This document shows, one piece after another, positions 35,672 through 47,130 of a stretch of DNA of 64,000 nucleotides (positions are counted from its first letter, which is position 1; each line of letters begins with the position of its first letter). Origin of the DNA: Morella rubra (lineage: Eukaryota > Streptophyta > Magnoliopsida > Fagales > Myricaceae); the NCBI GenBank assembly GCA_003952965.2, contig CM025852.1, positions 24,197,684 through 24,261,683 of the forward strand, read 5' to 3'. The position numbers and the translations under genes were made by a program. Below the pieces are notes generated by a model. It worked only from the letters and a program-made list of their open reading frames with translations, was not told where the DNA came from and ran no database searches.

Positions 35672-37933
35672 ATGGGTAAGCTCGGCTGCAACATTAATGG
35701 GTATCTGGATGACACAAAGTTCAGAGAGCCAATGCCATGGATTGGCCTTTACGTTGTAGCAGCGTCCCTGGTTTTCCTCATCTCAATGGCTGTGGATGCC
35801 ATCCAAGGAATCCGCAATAGGAAATTCTGGTTCCCGAGCAAGTTCTCCTCTCTCAACGCTACTTCGTTGACCCTGTTAGCTGTAGCAATGAAACTGTCTG
35901 TGGATCTAAATACCTCGATGCCTCGCCGCCAGGAACAGCTTGCAAAACTTAGCACCACAGTCTTCATCTGCACAGTAATGGGTAATTCTATGCCTTCTCT
36001 TGGAACCATGGAGAACAAAGAGATGTTCATGAACATTATGGCCTTGGGAATACTTGTTATTACTGTAATTGTGAATATCTGCATCCAATTAGCCACGGGG
36101 GTAGTCTATGTTTTCTGGAAAGAACAGGTTTTCATCATGATAATCATGCTTGTTTTGCTTCTTCTGTTGAGCTTTTCTGCTTTAACTGTCCCAACTACCA
36201 AGCAGTATTTGGAGCTCAAATACAATAAAAAGCACCAAGTAGCTCTTAAAGAAAGCTCAAGCGAAACCGGTAAGACAGTTGTTGACAAACTTAGACAGGA
36301 CCTTATGAAATATTGGGTGATGGCTCATACATGCAGCCCCCAATTTGTGATGGGGCGTTCAGTGACGTGCACTGCCGCTGGAGCATTTTGTCTTCTGAGT
36401 GCTGCAATTTTAGCAGAAGCCATGCTCAGATCATATTTTATGCCCTGGTCGTTTAAATTTTGCAGCGGAGAGTCTGATTATAAGTGGTCGACCACCTTTG
36501 TTCTTGTTATACAGACTATTGCCGTGGGCATCGGGACTATTGCCCCAGCATGTAGATGGTTCACGGCCATCCATTTCAGTTGCCCAAGAAAAGGCAATCA
36601 AAGCGGCACAAAAGAATTTAAAGTAGAGCACTACTGGATCCACAGCCTTGTAGAGATGAAAGAGTGCCCACTCACTTTACAAGTCCATAATCGGCACTAC
36701 AGGAAACTTGTCCATGATGCTAAATATAAATTCTTAGACTTGTGTATCATAGTGCAGACTGGAATTGTACTTACGAGCAAACTGATTCGCTGCATTTCCG
36801 TTTTCTTTGTAAGCCAGATATTGTCATCCTGCAACTGCTGCAAAGAGCTAACGAGGAAATTCAAATTCAACAAATCTGTTTCAAGCACTCAATCAGCTTC
36901 AGAATCTCATCAGCCTCGCTTAAAGCTAGATCTGAGCCATTTTGTTTTGCATCTTGAAGGGGAGGATAATTTGGTTCAGACGATGATGAAATGCAGTAGG
37001 GACCCTACTGAGCATTGGATGCGGAGGGGGGAAAAGAGGCGTCCCAAGTACCTCATAAAACTATTGGAGATGTCTACACGAGGATTCATGGGAGTTGGCA
37101 AGTTTGACAGTAACCAAGTTCCCTCCCTAGGTTCTGAAGAACCACCAAATTGTTGGGCGCTTCCTGTGGTGACACTAACAAGTATAGCAGTAGCAATTCC
37201 AAACATCAGCCCTAGATTAATAAAAGAGTTAATACTTAGTGTGAATGAAGGCCTGATGTATGTAAGAACTATAGAGAGTGACCTGGACGCAAAAGGAGAT
37301 TTGATCAACATCAGGAAGGCAGCAGAGGTTGTCTGGCTAGGAGTGGAATTCTATCACAAGTGGTTGGATGTGGATCTTCGCAAACTGTCCCTTCAAGGAG
37401 AAAGCCCGAAGGAAACACTTCAACAACTTGTCGATATTGCAAAGAGCAGGCTTATGGAGTTCCACAAGGCCAGTCACACAAATCTATGTTTAAAGCAAAG
37501 CCCTTCCAACTGGCCTATCAAAGTATTGGCTGCCAATTCTATGTATAGAATAGGTCAAACTCTGCTGCTAACTGCAGAAAGAAAAAATGGCCAGGTGCAT
37601 GAGAAGTTATATGAAGCAGTAGCTGTCATGATCTCCGATATACTGGGTGCTTGCCTCACTAACCTACAACGTTTTATATCCATGAGGTGTTTGAGCACTG
37701 CCATTGAAAAGAGGGAGGAGAGTGTGAGGGATGCAGTTTGCTGTTTTGGAAAAACTTTAAAGATTCTGAAACTTCAAGAACAGAGAGCAGTTCCCAGTTT
37801 AGATCCTTATCAAATTGCATGCATTGACGAGTGGCGCTCATTATACATGCAGAAGAAACCCTTGCCTTCCTACACGGCAGAGAGTGAGATAGCTTCATCA
37901 GATTCTAGTGACGTTTATCTAACCATTGAGTAG
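35672..37933 (+). CDS. Multi-pass membrane protein of an unnamed plant family
   Basis: An intronless 753-residue protein. The N-terminal half has membrane segments at about 21-43 (PWIGLYVVAASLVFLISMAVD), 118-148 (ALGILVITVIVNICIQLATG), 150-172, 227-248, 272-300 (TFVLVIQTIAVGIGTIAPA) and probably 360-390. The C-terminal half is soluble and helical, with a lone hydrophobic stretch near 500-520 (TLTSIAVAIPNI). Conserved-looking blocks are FWFPSKFSSLNATSLTLLAV and MGNSMPSLGTMENKE. I recognise similar uncharacterised proteins in woody eudicots but know no domain name or function. Codon use and length argue for a real gene. The ATG at 35672 is chosen because a stop-rich leader precedes it and the first membrane segment follows at once. 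AATAAA lies at 38025-38030. Confidence 0.85.
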   Translation: MGKLGCNINGYLDDTKFREPMPWIGLYVVAASLVFLISMAVDAIQGIRNRKFWFPSKFSSLNATSLTLLAVAMKLSVDLNTSMPRRQEQLAKLSTTVFICTVMGNSMPSLGTMENKEMFMNIMALGILVITVIVNICIQLATGVVYVFWKEQVFIMIIMLVLLLLLSFSALTVPTTKQYLELKYNKKHQVALKESSSETGKTVVDKLRQDLMKYWVMAHTCSPQFVMGRSVTCTAAGAFCLLSAAILAEAMLRSYFMPWSFKFCSGESDYKWSTTFVLVIQTIAVGIGTIAPACRWFTAIHFSCPRKGNQSGTKEFKVEHYWIHSLVEMKECPLTLQVHNRHYRKLVHDAKYKFLDLCIIVQTGIVLTSKLIRCISVFFVSQILSSCNCCKELTRKFKFNKSVSSTQSASESHQPRLKLDLSHFVLHLEGEDNLVQTMMKCSRDPTEHWMRRGEKRRPKYLIKLLEMSTRGFMGVGKFDSNQVPSLGSEEPPNCWALPVVTLTSIAVAIPNISPRLIKELILSVNEGLMYVRTIESDLDAKGDLINIRKAAEVVWLGVEFYHKWLDVDLRKLSLQGESPKETLQQLVDIAKSRLMEFHKASHTNLCLKQSPSNWPIKVLAANSMYRIGQTLLLTAERKNGQVHEKLYEAVAVMISDILGACLTNLQRFISMRCLSTAIEKREESVRDAVCCFGKTLKILKLQEQRAVPSLDPYQIACIDEWRSLYMQKKPLPSYTAESEIASSDSSDVYLTIE

Positions 37934-38024
37934 ACTCGAGAAGCCTGGAGTTTCAAAACGGAGATAGCTTATTATGTAAAGGTCGTAGGTGATGATTGTG
38001 TAATACTTGCATTATTACCGACCA

Positions 38025-38030
38025 AATAAA
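38025..38030 (+). terminator. Candidate polyadenylation signal of the membrane-protein gene
   Basis: AATAAA 92 bases after the stop codon at 37931-37933. Confidence 0.5.
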
Positions 38031-38215
38031 ATTACAGAGAATACGATTAAAAATAACTTTCCTCATGTTAATGATTTTGCTTATGATGTTCTTGATTGTG
38101 CTGGTATGCTGGTGCTACTGAGCCTCATTTGGAGCTGGAGTTTTGCAAATGTGGTGCTTCAGATTTTGCTAAAATATTGTGTAGTTAATTTCCCGCTCTT
38201 CTTTTCAAGTTAAGT

Positions 38216-38649
38216 TTAGGTTTTGACTCATTTTAATAAATAGTCCTTAGGTTTTTAAATTGATTATAAATATCCTTAAGTTTGCAATTCTAAACAAGTC
38301 CTTTAGTTGAACTTTTACCTATAAAATTAACAAGTCATTCGTCAATTTCAATTATAAATTGACATGTGTCACCAAAAATTAAAATCCCGTGACTTTTAAA
38401 TTTTTTAAAATATTTTTTCCTAATTTTTTATTTTAAAAAAATTAATAAAACAAACTTAAAAAATTATAAGTCACATTATTTTAGTTTAGAGTGACAAATA
38501 TCAATTTATGGTTAGAATTGACATGTGAATAGTTAACTTTAAGAATGAAATTTTAAGTGAATTTTTTTGACAAAACGATAAATTCAAGAACCTCTATAAT
38601 AAATTTGAAACCTGAAAGGACGATTTTTTAAAAGGAGTCAAAAGCTAGG
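38216..38649. mobile_element. Foldback / long-TIR non-autonomous element
   Basis: The left end reads TTTTGACTCATTTTAATAAA and the reverse complement of the right end reads TTTTGACTCCTTTTAAAAAA. The inverted match continues inward (GTCCTTAGGTTT against GTCCTTTCAGGTTT, then ATTATA). It extends to paired inner blocks AATTGACATGTGTCAC and GTGACAAATATCAATT. It has no coding capacity. It sits just behind the membrane-protein gene. Confidence 0.7.
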
Positions 38650-40011
38650 GACGGAATAGATACTTAACCCTGAAATTTAAGACCGCTGGATAGGTTATAC
38701 CAGCAGCTGGGCCAATGGCAAAGCTGCTATGAACTGAAAACCACATAATACATACCATTTAAAGAGGGGTGCAAAAACTCAAGGCCCTTAAAACCAACTC
38801 ACAGTCCTGTTAAATGAAAGGATTTCAAATTGTCTAAGGGAACTTTTTATCTACTTAATTACAATTAATCAATTTTATTCATGATGAAAATCAATAATGT
38901 GGGTTTGCTAGTACAGCTGTAAAAGGTTCTTTCCCAACTGCCATGTCTTAGATGCTAATCGTTTCCCAGGTGAAAGCAACAGAAGACATGAAGACTTCAG
39001 GCTAACTGTGTCAAAGCCATATAGTATAAAAACCATGATGTTACATAATGTAGAGTTTATAATCACAGATGTGATATCAAGTATACAGTATTAACATCAT
39101 CAATAAACCTTCAATCACTAACTAATTTGCCAGGAAACTCAGTGAAGTCATTATATGACTAAATGACGAAGAACAGGATTAACATTGCTTTGTCATTCAA
39201 GGCAGTGAATGTAATAAGGAGACAAGCAGGAAAGCTATGAGAATAAGATTACAAATAAAAGGTATATCTATCGTCCATGCTGAATATTCCAGCGGTATTC
39301 GTTCTTGTCATGGTGTGCATTATACAACAACAAAATTATCTGACATCTGAGAACAAAGAAAAAACAAACATAAGAACCACAAAGTTGACACAAGTGAGGA
39401 AATAAAATTCATGGCCAGCCGCCAACATTTGCTAACAAATCCTGAGTAATCAATTGCAATGATCGTGCAAGTCAGACATATTCTGAGCCCCTTAGGAGCT
39501 GGACTACATAGAGTAAGCAAAGATTGATTGCTTAGTAATGTCGTCAGATGTGAGCCTTTCCCTTAGTTCACAATTTACACACCCACAGTGAACATGGGCA
39601 TTTAATCACTTGAAAGTAACTTTTTCAACAAGCAGTCTCAAGGGAGCATCAGACAATAAACTCAAATTTATGTGCCAAAATCTAGCAAGGCAGCAAGTAC
39701 ATCATTATTGCAAGGCAATCTATTGATTCTTATAGCTTATGGTGTATCAATCCAAACTTCTACCAATGTTAATTGAAGTTCTGGGAACCAACTGGCACAG
39801 AAGCTACCGCAACTAGAATGAAAAAAAAGATCCAGCCATACGAAACAGACATGCTCTCACAGGACAACATAAATTAATGAAGAGACATGTCAATGAACAG
39901 AACCAACGAGAGAGTGCAGACACCTTTCTGATGTGATGAAAAAGACAAAATGTGTATATTCAAAAATCAATCTGAAACACTTCGACAAGAACCAATAACT
40001 TCTGGGCTTAC

Positions 40012-40186
40012 TTATTTCATAAAATTCATGGCCTTCAGAAGAATTGTATCGGTCACCTACTGTTAACTTCAATTTTTTGCTAAGAAATTGTAAAACCCTG
40101 GTAACAACCACAGCCTTTCCTGGATCCTTGGACTTGACCAACAGGAATATATCTTTGATCTTCCAAATACCAGCTTCCAGTAATTT
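40012..40186 (-). CDS. Isolated coding exon of unknown gene
   Basis: On the minus strand an acceptor (TTGCTTCCTAG) leads into 58 stop-free codons beginning KLLEAGIWKIKDIFLLVKS, with the later blocks GKAVVVTRVLQFLSKKL and VGDRYNSSEGHEFYEI, ending at a good donor (AA|GTAAGC). The composition looks like a real globular protein exon and differs from the flanking AT-rich DNA. I do not recognise the family and could not find partner exons on either side with confidence. It may be part of a gene I failed to assemble, or a gene fragment carried by a transposon. Confidence 0.45.
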
Positions 40187-40957
40187 CTAGGAAGCAATGC
40201 AGTCTCTCTCTCTCTCATACATACACACACACAGCACTAAATCTTGACAGGATCTGAATCTGCTATTTACTAACAAGATTTCATCCCCTAACATGAACAA
40301 TAATTGTCTATCTAAAACTGTACTCCCACCAAAACAAATTAATCCATAGGATCCGATCATCAAATATCTACAATCTGAAAGTTGTTTGATAGACATGCTA
40401 ATCTTCATCTACTTCATGGTATCAATAATGCTACCGACAATTGGCCCAAACCAGTCTTTTTAGCAAAACAGGCAATGTAGGATGATTGCCAGTATGCTTG
40501 ATTAACAACTGCTTTCCTTAATGTATTGTATTGCTCGCTGCAATGTGCTGTTACTACTGACTATGCATTGTCCTAGGTCTAATTCAAGGTACCTGAAAGC
40601 TGGCGGACTGTTTCAAGTTATCAATATCCTAAGTGGCAATTAAAGTTGCCTCGAACTAAAGAGCTCTATTTGCTCTCTGTTCAAAGACCTAAATAAACAA
40701 CATTTTTTCCCTTCACGGCAATTGGAGAAACGACTGAAGACATTCTCATAATTCAGAGAACTACAAGGATAATGTCGACGGGTTAGCTCAGAACGAAAGC
40801 ACACAACTGGGATTCCTGGATATGACCTTCTGGCTCGTGGATTTAACAATATGGAACACTTGAAAGCCAAAATTAAATACGCAAAAGGAACTGCATTGTG
40901 TGCCACATGACTAAACAGCTGAAGTCGAGGACTCACTACTGAACATAGCAAAAGTCC

Positions 40958-41213
40958 ATAGCTTTTCCATGAGAAGTTAGATCATTCAGATAACAGTTTA
41001 TGCAGATAACGTTTAAAGGAACGTTGATTTGAATATTGTGAAATTCCAAGTCTCTTTTTCCTTCTAGGACAATATCTCAGCTAGCAAAATTCGATGGCTT
41101 CTCAATGAGAAGTTAGATACGTCAGATAACAGTATATGTAGTTGACAAAAAAAGGAACGTTGATTTGACTATTGGAAATTCCGAGACCTTTTTTCCTTCT
41201 TGGACAATATCAC
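40958..41213. repeat. Tandem duplication, about 136-bp period
   Basis: Copy 1 runs from about 40958 and copy 2 from about 41094. They share GAGAAGTTAGAT, CAGATAACAGT, AAGGAACGTTGATTTGA, GAAATTCC and GGACAATATC in order. The copies have diverged by small indels and substitutions. Confidence 0.8.
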
Positions 41214-41443
41214 AATTCACAGCGATCCATTTGATTCATACAATACAAAGTCCGATTCGATATGGAGCTGAAAAGAAAAAAAGTTGCTTGAATTTTCATT
41301 AAAAAAACAATTAATATTGAAATCCACAATATCCAAACCGGCAATGACCATCAGTCCCACCACAAACCCCTAACAAGTAGGCTCCCTCCGAAATTAGAAC
41401 AAAGGAAAAGAAAACCTGGCTCCTAAACGACGTAAGCCGGGAA

Positions 41444-41617
41444 CTAATCATCCCCTTCCCTCTTCTTCGGCTTGCGATAATTCTCCTCGATGTGCTGCGC
41501 TATCAGAAGCCCAGTGCCGGCGAGCTTCTTGAGATTCGGAACGTTGTAGTTTTGGGCCACGTAGACTCCGAACGCGGTGCCAACTAGGAAGGAGAAGGTG
41601 CTCTTGATCAAACCCAT
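41444..41617 (-). CDS. STMP1: STMP1-like short transmembrane mitochondrial protein (DUF4535), 57 residues
   Basis: A single-exon 57-residue protein starting MGLIKSTFSFLVGTAFGVYV. Residues 5-22 form one hydrophobic helix, directly followed by AQNYNVPNLKKL and a basic tail (IEENYRKPKKREGDD). The order small hydrophobic helix, G-VYxAQNYxxPN, lysine-rich tail matches animal STMP1 (about 47 residues; DUF4535), which lies in the inner mitochondrial membrane and associates with respiratory-chain complexes. Plant members are slightly longer, as here. It is below usual gene-caller length limits. The G/C-richer composition against AT-rich surroundings also marks it as coding. A role in respiratory assembly is inferred from the animal protein. 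Confidence 0.88.
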   Translation of the reverse strand: MGLIKSTFSFLVGTAFGVYVAQNYNVPNLKKLAGTGLLIAQHIEENYRKPKKREGDD

Positions 41618-42032
41618 TTGCTAAAGCTTAACTTCACCTCCAAAAAATATATATGCTTTAAAGATCGGTCAACGGGAGTCGAAATGCGTAGGGCCTTTGG
41701 ATCTGAGTGGGCAGAGATTTATGGGGAAGGAATTTGAATCGTGAGGAGACTTCTACTTCTCGTGCTCCTCACGCAATTCGCATCGCGTTAGTTGCCCCTT
41801 CCCCAAGCACCGTACAGATCCAAAGCCCACGAGAAAACCCGACCCATCGTCGAGAATTCTACTACTGGGTCCAATCTGCTTACTAGGCACCATCAGAATT
41901 CAGATCAGCTTTTTTTTTTTTTTTTTATATTCATTCTATAATTCTCAAAGAATATATGTGATAATACCTTTTTTTTTTTTTTTATCCAATGGCCAATAAA
42001 ACACAACACCTGTACGGCACTTGTCAGTTGCT

Positions 42033-42228
42033 TGTCTTTTTAGAGAATATTTTTTTTACCAAAATTTTAAGGAATATTTCTTAAATTTTAAGAATCTTTA
42101 CTTTATTAAAATTTATTGAAGTTTGTGAAAGGTACAGTGTGTATGTGTAAAAGTTAAAAATTTTAATGTGTGTTTATTTTGCTAAAAATTTTTATCCTCC
42201 AAAATATTCGAAAAATAAATGTAACCTT
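42033..42228. mobile_element. hAT-like MITE, copy B
   Basis: It has the same block order as the copy at 21434-21620 (ACCAAAATTTTAAGGAATAT, TTTACTTTATTAAAATTTATTG, GTGTATGTGTAAAAGTTAAAAATTTT, CCAAAATATTCGAAAAATAAATG). It ends in AACCTT, the mirror of the left-end AAGG. The left end has lost the GTTTGTTTG block. Confidence 0.65.
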
Positions 42229-42701
42229 AATTTATTTACTTTTTTTTTCCTTTGCCTTTTAATTTATTTACTAAGCTTGAGTTTTATCTATTGACTTCGT
42301 AGATGTACTAGAAGTTTCAATAACCTCCCAATAAATTCACTTGAAATTATAAAAAGAATATCATTCATTTCAAGGACCAATTGAATAATATTTTCCTTCG
42401 CAATCATTCATTGATTCACCAAATCCTATTTATTTTATTTTTATTTTGAGATCAACGTAGAAAAAATCTCGATCTAATGAATTTTATTTTTTGAACCGAA
42501 TTGAATTTTTGTTATTTTTTAAAATTGCAAAATTTAGTGAATAGTTCAAGTTTCCAAGAAAAGTTTTGTCGAGCTCGAGTGAGACTGAGACTGAGAGACA
42601 TGAATACAACCACTGTTTTTTTTGTTGCAAGTCATGAATATAAGCACTTACAATCAAACTGATGAAGCTCAATTTAGAAGGAAAAAAAACTGAATCTGCC
42701 A

Positions 42702-42908
42702 CGTTTAGATAGTATTTTAAAACGTTTTAAAATATTTCTTACACTTATTTTTTCATCGATTTTAATTTTTTTTACCAATTTTAATAATTTTTTATAAATT
42801 TTAACAATTTTTAACACATTTTTTATTAATTTTAAAAAATTTACATTATTTCTAAAAAAAATATAAACATAAAAAATTATTTTGACATCTAAACCAAACA
42901 TACCCGAT
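42702..42908. mobile_element. Short TIR MITE
   Basis: The left end contains GTTTAGATAGTATTTTAAAA. The reverse complement of the right end contains GTTTAGATGTCAAAATAATT preceded by GGTATGTTTG. The body is AT-rich with repeated AATTTTAACAATTTTT units. Limits are approximate. Confidence 0.45.
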
Positions 42909-45900
42909 GAATATACGATTTTGACTCTACAAACCGCATTCACATTGGCAATGACGCTTCGGTTTCTTTATCCTGCGGAGTCTCTCACTGTTTTCCTTCT
43001 TTTATTTTTTTTTATTTTTTTTTCTGAGTACCTGCAGAATCATATATAAGCTGGTCAGAAATTCCATGGCAAAGTCCGTAAACGAATGTACTTTTCGCAG
43101 AGATAAGAGCAACTAACCGGTCCCTAGTTCAATTGGCATTCAAAGATTTTGAAGCGAAGAAGCTTTACTGAAGAAAACAGGAGGTCCGGAGGACCTCGAG
43201 GAACAGCCCGGCCCATTAACAACCATCACGAGCTGCACCATTGTTGGGTGCATTCCCTTCTTCCATCTCCGTGAGATTGCGTTCCGTTCCTCCTCTACAT
43301 TTATACATACGAAGACTTTAAATCTTTCTGTCGTCCGTTATATTTTGCCTCACCCATTAGATGGCTTTTGTTTATTTGGCACTTCGCTTATTTCATTCAC
43401 ATGCATATAAAATTGCCATTTGCCATTTCATATTGCTCTTGTTGTGGATGGTTTAAAATACTTGCTGTGCTATAGCAAGGTAGGAGTTGATGTTCCAAAA
43501 CACAACCTTTGATTCAACCACATCTATTTCTCCGACACTCCATGCCATTTTGAGGGCCTTCAAGGATTTGAGACTTTTGCCATTTGTTATTGTATGACCA
43601 AGGCATGAATTTGTATGATACTCACAGGTAAGAAAAATCAAATGCTAGGCATATCATGGTGCACTAAAGGCCAATAATTTGTGCTATATATATCAGCTTT
43701 ATTGAGGTGATTCATGTGGTGAGTTTTGAGTGGAAAGATTCATACTTTGTCTGGAAGATTTTCACGGCCTTGGCTGATACTGCTACGACCTTTCCCTTAT
43801 ACAGGAAATTCTGGATGTTGTAGCTTGTCAATGCTTGAAATGGGGGATAAGCTCATGAGAGATCATCAAGTGAGCGGTTTTATTTTCTGTTTTAAAGATA
43901 ACAGGGGAATCGTGCGGGGAATCACATAAAGCCCTTCTCTCTCAGAGACCCATTATGATATTATCTATTCTTTCAGCTTGCACATATTTCCAGTTGCTTA
44001 GTGATTTTCTCTGTTTTTGAAGGAGGCTAAAGTTCGTCAAAGCATAAATCTTGAGGCTTGCCCAAAGAAGCAGGCTTGTACGCACATTGCATATTGAACT
44101 CATCTTACTCGTTGGTGGCTCTCTGGATTTCACATTCATAATGTATCGGCAACATACATAGTGTGAGTTGCACCATATGTTGAATACATGGCGTCCATTA
44201 ATTTGCTGTAGTAGGCTTGAAAGGATGACAAAATTTGCACAATTAAAAAAAAAGGGGCATCTTGTAATTGTTCATCACAGCTAATTCTTAAGCTTTTGGT
44301 CTCAGCAGCTGCTTGTATCCATGGGCTTTTTCATCCTCGGTGCCAATTTGTCTCACCTGTTTTATTTTCTGTCTTAGAGGATTGCATCTTTTGACCTCCT
44401 TATGGCAGAGTTTAAAACGTTTTTCACTTGGTAGAAAACATGTTGTTTGACAGTGAAAATCCTGAAGCTTAATGGTCAACTATCGGAGTTTTCCACCATG
44501 CTTTTCGCATTTAAGTCTAAAAGCATCATAAAGAACGTAAAAAACCTTACACTGCCATATGGATCTTTGACAAATGCTTCTGAGTTGCATATAGAATGGC
44601 TGCTGTTTTGTATGTGTATGTGGTTGCATGTTTTGTATATGCATATATTTGGAAAATCAAGGGACTCATTTGGTGATATACTCGAATTTGAAGTGAACTT
44701 CAAAGTTGTCTTTCCGGGAAGATGCAAAGCAAGACAGGTATCGTTATTAATGGACTCTCTGTATTGTTCTAGAATACTTTATCAAGAATTGCTTCTTTTC
44801 ATTCTTTGTTTGGTTTATAAGAGGTCAAACAGTCAGATAAATTAGTGGAGCTCTAGCTTCTACTATACCATTTATTTTTGGAGGCGTTTTAGTGGTGAAA
44901 TCACCTCCAACCCCTACTCCTTTCTGGCAGAACAAACACAACTCATATTGTGAGTTGCAAAGGGGAAATATGACTTCAACAATGCTCCTTGGCTCTTATA
45001 TGCTATGAGTGAAACTTGGAAATGATCTGTCGTAACCATTACTGTTAGCCTCTAGTGATCTTGGAACTCTATACATGAGATGTAGGTAGGTGGGCTGGAA
45101 TTCCTTACTTTATTTTTCTGTATCTGATTTTCCCCTTAATACAAAGTATAGATATAAGATAGAAGTAGCACAGGCATTTTGGGCATAAAATGTTTTAAGT
45201 GGGGAAGGCTCAGGACAGATCAATTCGAATTTAGTCCTAGAAGCAGGTCCCTAAAGTTTCCCTAGGCTGCGGTTAAAAAATGTGGTGGATGGAAAGAGGA
45301 GTCATTCTAGGAGGACAGTATTTATGGTCCAAAAAGAGTATATAATGTAAATACCCTCAATTTTTTGCTTTTCCCAGCGGGGACGGAAAAACTCAACACA
45401 AAGAGTGACTCGGTGAGTAGGGAAAAAAGGTCAATCTATTGTTTTGTTCCTTAATAATTACTATGTATGTCTGTAAGAATACCGTTTGCATTTTTTAATT
45501 CCTTAAACTTCCTGAGCAAAGTAGAAGTTACAGATAAAAAAGAGGATAAAATGTTCATGATTAGTATTCTTAAAGTTCCTCAGACATATTTTTCCACAAT
45601 GTAGTACCGAATGCATAGATTTTTATTTCTTTGAGTTCTTCAGGTTAGTAAGAGCAAAGGAAAACAAAATGTTTCTTTAGTGTCTAGATGCTCCAGCCAT
45701 TTCTTCTACTGACCCATGTTTTTTTTTCCCGATCCAGTGACGAGGTTGTTACTTGTTAGACCCGTTAGTTTTTGTTCATTTAGGCTGGTAAGTTTAATAT
45801 AATGCATGTGCTTGTGCCTTTTAGGCACTAATGGAGCAAGATGAAAATAGCAGCTTGCAAGTGGAAATGTGTCAGTCAAGGTGCGAGGATAAGAGATTGA

Positions 45901-46949
45901 GTTCTCACAAGTTTTTGATTTGGATGTTTTTGTGGTAAGGAAGTCTTGATGCGAGAATGGCTTTGCAGATGTAAGCTTCTCAGTCTTATTCACTGCCAAT
46001 AATCAGGAACAGGAAATGATCAGAGACAAATTTCCTATTAGAAATGCCTCCCATGGCAAAAGTCATTCTAGCTTAAAGCCAATGGCAGTCAAACAGAAGC
46101 TTGTGTATTGGGGGTTCACTTCTTGCAGATGATCAAAAAAGGACAAACGATGTGATTTGCATGTTTATTTTGGTGCAACCATGGGAAATGGCTATAGATC
46201 TATTTCCTTTTCCTACAACAAGTATCTTGGGGAATGTAAACCCTCTTATCCCCCACTGATTTTCCCGCTGGCTTTTCCTTCTAAATTACACACATGTAGA
46301 CAAGTATGTAAAGTTTTGTCCACTATTACATGGTAGTTAATGACTCATACATGATATTGTTGGTGCTTGGATAGAAGACTATTCTCTAAAGATTTTCACT
46401 CTTTGAGGAACTAAAGTCTTTTCTGAGTTGGTAGTTAAATGGAACAATACCACTGCTGTGCTGGGGAAGAAGACAATCACGCAACTTTATGGTGATGTTC
46501 TCTGTTGAGAATGTTCTGTTGATCTGTCCTCTAATCTATGAGATGATTACTAGACGTATAACAATTCAAAGTGCAGATTAACATTCATGATTAGCACTTA
46601 ATTGGTTATGGTAATTGCAAGTCGTGCTACAATGACAAGCTCATAATTGTCAGAACTTGCAAATTCTCTTTCTTGTTCTATAACAATTTGCAAGAACATA
46701 AACTACTGACGAAATCGAATATTTGTGAAACTCTTGTTCAGTTGAAGTGTCAGAGTCTCCTTCAAACAGTAACTTTTCAAAGAATGGGGCATCAACTGAT
46801 TGATTATCTGCAAGGCTAGTTTGCTACTGTGCAGGCTGCAGCTAAGGGATTTTAACTGTGGTAGAGAAGAATAGAAGGCACAAATTAAAACAGCTCAAAT
46901 TTGACCCTTTTTTTTTATTCCCCAGGAGAAATGGAACAAGAAAGAACCG

Positions 46950-47130
46950 CCACTCCTCAGGGGTTGATCAGCTGGTCAAGGACCATAACTCCTAATTAAA
47001 GATCCCTGTTCAAATCTCCACACTACCCTTTATAGTCAAAATAGATATCCCAGTCAGTGATAGGCTCAACTCGAGACTTCGTACTGGAGGCGAAGATAAG
47101 AGGTTCGATGGTGGAGTTCCTTTACCATTT
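46950..47130 (+). mobile_element. tRNA-derived SINE-like segment
   Basis: GGTTGATCAGCTGGTCAAGG (about 46957-46979) resembles a polymerase III box A and GTTCAAATC (about 47009-47017) matches box B, with tRNA-like spacing between them. A second GGTTCGATGG follows at about 47102. No poly-A or T tail with target duplication was established, so this could be a tRNA-like relic. Confidence 0.35.

Larger units (their letters stand above)
38650..41443. other. Intergenic region / 3' flank of the STMP1-like gene
   Basis: Mostly AT-rich sequence without recognised genes. It contains one convincing but isolated coding exon on the minus strand (40012-40186) and a 136-bp-period tandem duplication (40958-41213). 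A short TC/AC microsatellite lies at 40199-40232. Part of the stretch nearest 41443 should be the 3' UTR of the micropeptide gene. Confidence 0.5.
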
